Shown here one piece after another: positions 24,501 to 33,800 of a stretch of DNA of 64,000 nucleotides (its first letter is position 1; each line of letters opens with the position of its first letter). The notes below the pieces were generated by a model. The model saw only the letters and a program-made list of their open reading frames with translations, ran no database searches and was not told where the DNA came from. This stretch comes from Pomphorhynchus laevis. Taxonomy: Eukaryota > Acanthocephala > Palaeacanthocephala > Echinorhynchida > Pomphorhynchidae. The stretch spans positions 62,001-126,000 of the forward strand of contig WNNJ02002228.1 of NCBI GenBank assembly GCA_012934845.2, read 5' to 3'. A program made the position numbers and the translations under genes.

Positions 24501-27500
24501 TTTACTGTCATCCACACTAAAATCGATAAATTTCGACTCTTTTATTTTACAAGACACGATTTGTTCATTTTACAAATCGGAATGAACAAATTTCGATTCG
24601 AAATTTTTGTTTTCTGAATAACTTAAATTGTGAGCTGAATAACTTTCGATATGTAAGACAAGGTAAAAAGCTTAAAAGCATATTTAAAAAATAGTCATTT
24701 ACCGCTGTAGACAAGATGAACTATAATTCAACGAGCTGCCATAATCGAATGAATTACCTATATAATTGATAGTTCCTCCAAATATTGAACTATCGTGATT
24801 CGAGTTTATTTGGTTTTTTATTATCTTTTGAACTGCAAGACACAAGATTGGAGGGAGTTCTAATACTAAAATATTATTTATCGTTTACTTAAATTGCTTG
24901 CAATTCTATTGAATAGAACTAAAAGAATATTCTAATATTTGATATTATAATTTTTCCTCATGGCCTTAATGTGAATTAAGACATGCTTGATCAATAAAAT
25001 GACAATTTTATTGTAAGATCAAAGTTTTGGAGTAGCAATTATTTCACTTCTTAACCCGCATTGAATGATATCTTCATGAAAGATTGTCAGGAAAAAAGTA
25101 TAGCCAAATTAGTTATTCGCGTTGTACAGTTATATTCATTTAATATTTGTAGTATAAAAACTAAATAATGCACTTTAATAATCTAGTGTAGATTCGTCAT
25201 GTATATGAACTCAATTATAATTTGAAAAAATTCACATAATAAAATAATAAAGGAAGTAGATTTATTTAAAGCAAGAACAAAATAATATAAATGAAAAAAA
25301 ACATTATCTTTTACTTGAATTGCTTGCAATTCTATTGAATAGAACTAAAATAATATTATAATAAATTATTATTTTTTATAATAATTAATAATTTATTCAA
25401 AAACATACATAAATCGTCAATTGTTAATTAATTATTAATATAATAATTATATTAACTAGGAGAGAGTGCAACAGCTTGAACGAGGTTCCTTCATCCCCTT
25501 TATCCTCGAGTGCAATGGCGGCCTTGGAGATGGCGCTCGGGCTGTACTACAAAGATCGCATCTAGACAATCTGCAAAAAGTGAGAACTGCACTTACACAC
25601 AGTGTATCAACCGTATGAAAAGTGAGATCAGTTTAGCTCTATGTCAGGCCGCGTCGATGTGTTTCTGAGGTTACCGTTTCTCCTTCGGTAAAGCCGTCTA
25701 TATTGGACAAGAACATCCATCCTTGGCAACAGTGGTATCCTCTATTGACGGTGACGGAGGCTCAACGCAACCTGCGAGTTTAAAAAATACTGACGAACAC
25801 TGACTTGTATCGGTGACTTCGTAATCTTGTTGACAAACAACGTTATGATGTGTTTAACGGGTCTATTTGCGGGAACCCTTTGTATGTTCGTAACCAATTT
25901 ATTTAAAACTATAAAAAAATTATAGACAATATTATAATATTGTATAATTATAATATTATAATATTATATAATTATAGACACCTATTATAATAATGTGTCC
26001 ATTTCTAGTGCTCATCAGTTACTGAATTTAAAAAATTGTGAACTATTTGCATTCAGATTAACTAAAATCATAAAAATTTAGCTGAAACAGCTGTCGAAAT
26101 TGGTGTAGTAATCATGTCCTGGTAATTAAAAACTTACATTAACAAAATCTCCTCCTTGAATCATAAAATCTTTAATGACCCTAAATAAATGCTATGAGTG
26201 ATTAGTTTAATTAATTTAAACCTTAAAATATTCTTAACTTTCTTATGATTTGAGTAAATCTAAGAATGTTTAAAAAATATGAATTATTTTCTAATATATT
26301 TAGAAATTAATTTAATTTTAAAATATTGTTGACTTTTAATTGATAAACAAAACAATTCTAATTATGTTAGCGATAAATTATTTAATAAAATTTTTAATTA
26401 ATAAAATATCATTAAATAATTTATTAATATTTTTGTATTTAAATATAAATATTAATTAATTAATTATAATTAATTATTAATTAATTACATTATTATTAAA
26501 TCATATTATTAAAATGACAAATTAAAAAATAAATGATGATATAAACTTTAAATAATTATAATGCCGAGGTAATTAAAACTATTAAAATCAAATAAAACAA
26601 TTAATAAATTAATTAAAATGTTTTCATAAATCCTAGTATCACAAGATTATAATACAATTAAATGTAATATCATTATCTTAATTTTAAATTTAAAATTATT
26701 ACGATAAATTGCTTTAATTAAATTGATAAAATTAAATTGCTTTAATAGATTAAATAAATCAAGAGTAAATAATCAGATTTTTAAAATTTAAAAGATAAAT
26801 TAAGAATTTATTAACATAAGTGAAACATTTATTATAACGAGGAACTAATTATGGCAATGTTATGATTCCATAAGATTCCATAAAAAATCTTTATAGATGG
26901 ATAATAAATAATATACTGTGTATTAGAATAAGATGCTAGATAATCAAATTTTGTGAGAGGAAATACGTCAGTATCACGTATTTGGCCCCTCTGATATGTT
27001 AGGTCGATGAATAGGAACCGAAACATGATATCATAGCAGTTCCTCCTGATGAACTTTAATCCTTATTCTGATACATCGTTTATTATTTATTAATCAATTC
27101 ATAATAATTGACTTTTATTTTTAATTTCAATTTTAAATTTTAACTTGATATTAATAAAAATAGTATATGTATTCGTTTATGTAGATTAGTTCTTTAAACA
27201 TTTGTAGATTACTGATTAATCATATATGAAAATAAGCAATCAATAAGCAATGGTTATGGAATCAATAAGCAATGTGATACTATAAGCTACTTATAGTATA
27301 TTAAGCTACTTATATTTTATATAAGCTACTTATATAAAAAGTTGATTTAGAAAATATTAAAGATAGCACGATTTTTAGATAACCCGATGATAGAAGTTAA
27401 AACAAGATATCAATACGAGAGCTATATTTTTAAAAATCCAATGACAATAATAATATTGCATAACTACACCACTGGAGCAGCCAGCCTAGTGGATGTTAGG

Positions 27501-29832
27501 TTGGAACCGTGATACAGACGTACAGAGTTCGAATCCGATCAGCTGATAATAAGGTCGAAACGTGCAATGTAGGTATGGGTTAGCAGCTGATGAGACACAC
27601 CCAGACTGATTAGTAGCGTCCTGCTGTATCAAAAATAGGAACAGTACCTGTGAGGATAATGTCGTGCTACAATCAGAAGAATTTCAGCTCATAGATGCAA
27701 TCAAGTAAAATCTTAAAATAATATTAAGTAAACCCAATGATTGAAGTTAAAACAAGATATCAATACGAGAGCTATATTTTTAAAAATCCAATGACAATAA
27801 TAATATTGCATGATGGATCAAATATAATAGGGATGAATTTTAATCTAAAATGTTAAATATCAATTCATCACATCACTATATAGCAAAACATTTAGTAAAT
27901 GCCGTTTTCTGATTAATACAACAATGACATTGTATGATGGATTAAATATAAGAGGCTGGATATTGAACTAAACTGTTATTTCTCAAATTTATAACTTCTC
28001 TTATCTTGCTATAAAATTAGTAACTGTAATCGTCAACAATAAAGCATTCTGTTCAATAGAGTTAGTGAAATCATAACAAAATATTAAATACTTGATAAAT
28101 TTCGTTAATAAAAAAGACAAATTAACCTGTGAAATGGCGCATTCTTATATCCGATGGGAACGCCATCACATCTATATTCTCCGGTACAAAATTGTCTAAG
28201 TTCAATACATTTTATTGTTAAGGTTAAACATATTTGTTTAATCTAATTTTACCTGAAATTTTCAGCGGTTCTCGGAACAACATCGTTAAATAATTCAATT
28301 TTTATTCTTCCAATTTCCTAAATAAACAGCGCGGAGAATGTAATTTATATTTATGCAATGTATTACAAAAATAATTGTTTATATAATTATATTATATATT
28401 ATTTTATATAATTATATCATTATATTTGAAATAAAATATCCAATTAAGGATTAAAAGTTAAATATAAATGCTGGAATAAATGAAATTACTTAAGTATTAG
28501 TTAAATGAATATTAATTACATATTACTAATTAATTTTCTCGAAACATCAATTAAATTAATTGCAAATATTTAAATTAATTTTAAAACATCATACTAATTA
28601 ATATACATTCAGAAACATTTTAATCCTTCAAAAATTGACCAGTTAATTTTAACATTGAGCATATAAAATATTGTGATAATAGGAATAACAGTAATTAAAT
28701 GGATGACGATAGAAATAGTTTTTATTAAAGAACTAAAAAGCTAATTTATGGTAAAAAAATTAAAGCTAATGAATGATATTTATAATATGTTTTACTCTTC
28801 GAAACATAATTTACATGCCGTTTAAATGCAATATTTTATTAAAATAACAGATATATTATTGAGGATAATATAAAAGATATATATTAATAATAGATAATTA
28901 ATATATATTAATAATTAATATATATTATTAATATATATTAATTATATATAATATATATAATAATATATAATAAGATATATATATATATATTATCTATATA
29001 TTAAAGATATATTATATTATATAATTATTAAATAATTATATATTATAATATAATTATATTATCCTCAATATATATTATTGAGGATATTATCTAACCTGGA
29101 GTAAATTTTTAATTAATAAGAGTAAATTCATTTTTCACTTTTTTATCATTTGCTAAAATAACTATAAAACTAACTGATGGACAATGTGAATTTAAATAGT
29201 AATATTTATTTAAATTAATTGTACTTTAGTAGACAAATAAATAAAATAAATAACAATTAATAAAAAATATCAAATAAAATTAAATAAATAATAAAATTAA
29301 ATAAATAAAAATAAATCCCTAAATCAAATGGAAGTAGATCAATGTAAACATAAAATAAGTTCAAATATTTACTTATACTTTATTCGTACACCTGGTATAT
29401 AATCTATTAATCCGTTAATACTGGCTAATAAAATTCTTTTATTAGACAGTATGCCTACAAAAAAAATAAATCAAATAATTCTAATAAATAAAAAACTTAA
29501 ATTAAAATTTAATAACATTTAAAATTAAATAGTTTCATTTAAAAAGTTTTATTTTTAAATTAAAGAACAAAAATACGGGAATATTCATTATCATTGAATT
29601 AAAATAAAAATTCAATAGGAATAAACAAATGCTTTGTATCAAAATTTGGATCGACTCTTACAACTTGTAGATACAAGTTGTCGGATTATAACAATTCTAA
29701 GCATAAGTGTTAGAAATATTTCTAAGAAATAATTCTAATATTTATACTTACAGTATTACCAACCGTGACATCGAAAAACACCACAGGATTATTTGGATTT
29801 GACATTTTCTCTTGTAGGCTACCGTGAAGCAT
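21524..29832 (-). CDS. PPIH: Cyclophilin H (spliceosomal peptidyl-prolyl isomerase), complete in seven exons
   Basis: PPIH is a nuclear cyclophilin that joins the U4/U6-U5 tri-snRNP through PRPF4. Exons on the - strand, all with compatible phases: 29832-29752, 28317-28253, 28195-28127, 26180-26138, 24052-23960, 22826-22739 and 21633-21524 (TGA at 21526-21524). They read, in order, [94 protein letters not shown] with KHVVFG; and GKVIDGML with [18 protein letters not shown]. The length is 182 residues from the first ATG, or 173 from the second (29805), which better fits the human 177. The isomerase residues R, F and Q of [12 protein letters not shown] are present. The usual Trp (CDWLDGK in human) is Phe here (CDFLDNK). 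An acceptor-like TTTTTCTTCCGTAG just before 29832 suggests an upstream leader exon. Two exons flank a 57-bp intron while others are 1-2 kb. Confidence 0.95.
22995..23075. repeat. Short palindromic repeats in a PPIH intron
   Basis: GGATTGTGACAATCC occurs twice, around 23003 and 23049, with TTTTCGGATTAATCCGAAAA between the copies. Each block is itself close to palindromic. No coding content. Confidence 0.6.
23246..23410. repeat. Perfect palindrome: 77-bp inverted arms, 11-bp loop
   Basis: 23246-23322 is the exact reverse complement of 23334-23410 by base-by-base reading, with an 11-base spacer. The arms begin TCTTTCGATTGTTG and end CAACAATCGAAAGA. It lies in the PPIH intron between the exons ending at 23960 and starting at 22826, so the pre-mRNA would contain a long uninterrupted hairpin. 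It could be a young fold-back element or a replication-fork palindrome. Confidence 0.92.
24703..24832 (-). other. Candidate cassette exon within a PPIH intron
   Basis: On the - strand a good acceptor (TCTTGTGTCTTGCAG|TTC) and a GTAAAT donor bound 130 bases that stay open in one frame ([26 protein letters not shown]). The exon before it ends in phase 0, and in that phase the segment stops at its fourth codon (TTC AAA AGA TAA). The length is not a multiple of three. It could be a poison exon, an exon of a nested gene or chance. Confidence 0.25.
25455..25900 (+). mobile_element. Fragment of an RLE-type non-LTR retrotransposon
   Basis: A GC-richer island in very AT-rich DNA. Translation around 25460-25560 gives [23 protein letters not shown], similar in layout to the C-terminal region of R2-like elements after the nuclease domain (a run ending F..FGG.). 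Further on, [20 protein letters not shown] is readable. It is heavily broken and lies in a PPIH intron, antisense to the gene. It is not a close copy of the element at 30805-35418. Confidence 0.5.
26895..27170 (+). mobile_element. PLE 3'-tail fragment (c)
   Basis: GATGGATAATAAATAATATAC, CGTATTTGGCCCCTCTGATA, GAAACATGATATCATAGCAG and GTTCCTCCTGATGA follow in the same order as in the PLE tail at 37130-37372. The RT is absent, so this is a truncated terminal copy. It lies in a PPIH intron. Confidence 0.75.
27381..27811. repeat. 81-bp direct repeats flanking a SINE
   Basis: 27381-27461 and 27731-27811 match over 81 bases with two differences, both within the first 12 bases (AACCCGATGATAG against AACCCAATGATTG). 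The 269 bases between them hold a tRNA-derived SINE. Weak further echoes (CAATGACATTGTATGATGGA near 27925-27944) suggest the flank was part of an older repeat. Confidence 0.85.
27462..27730 (+). mobile_element. tRNA-derived SINE
   Basis: An RNA polymerase III promoter pair is visible: A box AGCCTAGTGGATGTTAGG at 27483-27500 and B box GAGTTCGAATCC at 27525-27536, about 40 bases apart as in tRNA-headed SINEs. A tRNA-unrelated body follows, containing AAGGTCGAAACGTGC and GCAGCTGATGAGACACACC, and then an A-rich end (AAGTAAAATCTTAAAATAAT). It does not fold as a proper tRNA gene. It lies in a PPIH intron, antisense to the gene. Confidence 0.8.
28318..29751. other. First coding intron of PPIH, AT-rich
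   Basis: Almost pure AT sequence. ATATAT-rich tracts at 28860-29080 are bounded by facing TTGAGGATAATAT and ATATTATCCTCAA, and could fold back. A small inverted pair (ACAACTTGTAG/ATACAAGTTGT) lies near 29659-29680. No exon or RNA gene was recognised. Confidence 0.6.
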
Positions 29833-30479
29833 CTACGGAAGAAAAATATTACCACAAATAAGTATTTTATCACTTGTTAGAAGACAAAAACATTCAAGAA
29901 CATAACTGGCTATCGGTGAAAAAGCATCAGCTGTGAAGCAAGCAGTCAGCTACAATCTCGGCGGAGTTGATAAGGATGATATGCACGGTAAATGTTCTGG
30001 TTAGAGAGCGAAAGCCTCAGACGTTTAAGCAACGCGTCGGAAATTATTTCTTTTACTGTCACACATGCAAGCTTCATTCTACTGATGTGATAACGGGTAG
30101 TTATAACTACTTTAGCATAACTTCGGTGCTGAAGTAGGCGTCTATAAGTGACATGGAGACTGCAGTTAGTTGATTGAAGTTAGTTTCAATCGGCAAATAC
30201 ATTGAATACTTTACGAATTTCATTCGGAATCCTGGATTTATTTGCTGGCTGATTTGTTGTTAGAAAGAGTTTTCTACATGATTGTTGAAAAATATTTCTC
30301 TCGTGTTTTCGCTGTCAGTCGAAGAGACAGTCCGCTATCAGCCTTTACATAGGTCGGATTCGGAAGATACGACCAGTTACGTGGGATATTATATGACAAT
30401 GTAAGTGACATTATAAGTGTTATTCCCATTTAACAGTAAAGAAGTTGAAAATAAATCATTTTGTTATACTTATTTAGTC
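29833..30479. other. Region upstream of PPIH
   Basis: Probably holds the PPIH leader exon and promoter on the - strand, since an intron-end motif abuts the first ATG. No clear TATA or start could be chosen. About 29990-30400 is of more balanced composition than its surroundings. 30261-30320 is an inverted copy of 37751-37806. Confidence 0.4.
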
Positions 30480-30804
30480 TTATAAATGCGTAAGTACTAA
30501 TGATTTTAATTTTAGATCTTTTAAATTTAACAGAAAAAGTTGTATAGTTTGTGATGTTATAAATAATAATTGATTTGTAAGTAATACAACAAACGAATTT
30601 TTTGCATTAAATATTAATAATAATTGTAACTGCAATACCGCAGGTGTAGTGTATCTAATACAATGTACATGTGGATTGCAATACAAAAAGGAAAAACATA
30701 TCAAATGTTAAAAACTAGGTTTAGGCAACACATATATAATATACAGCATAATAGTCAAACTATATTTCATAAACATATGATATTAATAGGACATGATATT
30801 AAAA

Positions 30805-33800
30805 TGGAGTGCTACGGTAAAGCACTCCAGCGTTTGGTTAAAATAAATAAATAAGTCTTGGTTATTGAAACTCTTACAATATATATTATCAGAAACAAAA
30901 CGTACAATTTGTTTATTCTATGGCTTAATTATACTAACTCATCAAATTACAATTGTATACAATAAAATAACATACAACAGTTACAAACTTACCTTGGCAA
31001 TTACAAACTTACTTACAATGTTACCAAACACAATGGCGTACGATGGGCAAGATCAAAATGATATTATCAGAGGTAGGCGGCCATGTCGCATCTGCCAGAG
31101 GGACATCGTTTTGACAACTAATGGATGCTTCCGCTTTCATAAGTTCAGAGGTTCTAGGTGTGCAGGTTCGGGCGAGGGTTTTGGCTGTTTCAACCATGCG
31201 TCCAAGGTGCAGCCAAATGAGGCCACGACAGAAGTCATAACTCCAACATTGGCAATTCCAAGCGCTAGAGTCGACGCTTCGAACCGTCTATCATGTCTTC
31301 AATCATGTTGGCGCAGAGAATCAACAACAGTCATACGCATTCCGTACAAAGCACGTGTTCTAGCAGCCACCTACTTCTGTGACAGTATCAAACATGCACT
31401 GCAGATCGGAGATGTCAGTTCATGGACAAAGCTGCTGCTCTTCGCAAAATCGTGCTTCAGTGGCCCAATGCCCACAATATGCAAAGGTCGATATAAGCTC
31501 GAGAAGCACATTTGCGACTCAATAAGAGCCTACGCGACAACCGCCTCAACGGATGTGCCATCCATGATACAAACGCCACACAAATATGCAAACCGTAAAC
31601 TAAACGGCAATTCAGAAATTGCTTGTATCAACCTGGCCACGCATGGGAATTACGGTAAAGCACTCCAGCGTTTGGTTTCAGGAGGAATAGTCAGCCCATC
31701 TACACAAGCACGGACAGCGCTGCAAATACTACATCCCCTTACATACAGCATCTGGCGGGATCAGCAACTATCCTCACCTAATCTTATAGAACGACTTTCA
31801 AACAATCCGATTTCGTCTATATCTGTAGGCCGCGAGACCGTCATTACCGCGGTCAACTCTTTTCCTTCAGCATCGGGACCAGGTTGCCTGGGGCTAAGAC
31901 CGGAGCATCTCCAGGACATGTTACGAGCAAATAGCGGCGGTTCGCTAGCAGAAAACCTGACGCACCTTGTCAACCACCTTCTGGCGGGACTAGCACCCTC
32001 TGAAGTGGCGCCTTACATAGCCGGCGCGAACTTGATCGCACTTCCCAAAAAGGACGGGGGTATCAGACCAATTGCCGTTGGCGAAACTCTACGCCGTCTG
32101 TGCTCGAAATGCATATGTCTCCAACTCCGCAAACGTTTCGCTGGTCTACTACAACCAACACAACTAGGAGTAGCAACCCCTAACGCAGTGGAAAGGATCG
32201 TTCACAACATCCGACGAATCCACGAACTTCACGCCAACGACAACAACTGGGCCTGGGCAAAGATCGATCTTTCAAACGCCTTCAACTCATTGTCCAGAGC
32301 GCACTTACGAGCAACTGTCCGAGAGAACGTCCCAGAGATCTTGCCATGGTTTGACTTTTCATACAAGTGCAAGGCACCCCTTCGTTTTGGCCCGCAGGAC
32401 CCTCTCAATTCATGTGAAGGAGTCCAGCAGGGTGATCCATTGGGCCCGTTCCTCTTCGCGTTGGCCATTAAGAAAACGATTGAACACGTTTCTCATATCC
32501 CTGGAATAAACCTCAACATGTGGTACCTGGACGATGGCATAGTCGGCGGGACGCCTTCGGCAATCGCATCCGCACTCGGCTGGCTAGACACGAGTTTCAA
32601 GGCGATTAAATTGCAGCTAAATTGGCGAAAGACAGAGGTCATCGGCACACCTGAAGCCGTTAGCTCTTGCTTGGCCCTACTATCCGAGGTGGTTTCGGAG
32701 AACACCTCTGGAAACATGCACTTGTTAGGCATACCCATCGGTGACGAGTCCTTCATAGAAACCCACCTGACAAACGAAATTCTGCCACCGCTAATCCAGA
32801 CAATTGAAGCAGTAGCCAAGCTGCCAGACCCTCAAGTCGGATACCTCCTACTCAAACACTGCGCTTCCTCGTCCAGGATAAACCACCTTCTCCGTTCAGT
32901 TGATCCAAGGATTACAAAAACGTTTTGTCAGTCATTCGACAGACAAATCGCCAGCGCCTTTCAGAAAATATGCGCGTGTCAACTACACGAAGCAGCAAAA
33001 TCACAGATGACACTCCCAATCCGTCTGGGAGGATTTGGCCTAAGATGCAATGCGGCGCATGTCCAGAGCGCATTTATACATAGCGTGATGCAGGTAGGAG
33101 AAGAATACAGTCTGGATCCTACACTTTTTCCTGGCTATTCAGAGGCATTAGCCACCCTTAGAACTACAATGGGATCTCACTTCATACCGTCTACGGATGG
33201 CGGTCAATCATCAACCTCACGCCTGATTGAAAATCTCGCCTCGACACAGCTTATACAATCAGCTAGCGAAATGGATCGTGCCCGACTACATGCAGTGTCG
33301 TGTCCAAAAGCTGGGGCTTGGCTTAACGCTGTACCAAATGCGGCATCTGGAACGGAATTAACACCCCCACAGTTCTGTATTCTAGTCCGCATGTGGCTTG
33401 GAATTCCTTTACACGAAAGGAATTATAGATGCGGCCGCTGCATGCGCATAGCTGATAAGGAAGGCATACACTCGCTAACATGCCAATACGGGGGTTATCA
33501 AGGACTGCGGCATAATGCTATTCGTGACGTGGTATTCGCAGCCGCACAATCTGCCCGGATGGATGTAGCTCTGGAAGTGCGAGGTATTATCCCGGACCTA
33601 CGTGAACGGCCGGCAGACATCCTATTTTATGGGGATCCTCCCCATGCAATCGACTTTGCAGTCACTCACCCCCAACAGACGGCATACCGTCGCTCAGCTG
33701 CTAACGCAAAGCTCGCCGCCGCTACGTCGTATGCGATTAATGTTAAAGACCGAAAGTACAAGAGCAGGGTCGAAGCAGCGGGGTATATATTCTCAGCCGC

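Noticed and set aside
27481-27550. tRNA gene
   Set aside because: A and B boxes are present, but there is no paired acceptor stem or anticodon arm; it continues into a SINE body.
31761-33392. Minus-strand ORFs inside the RLE element
   Set aside because: Antisense shadows of the RT/nuclease reading frame.
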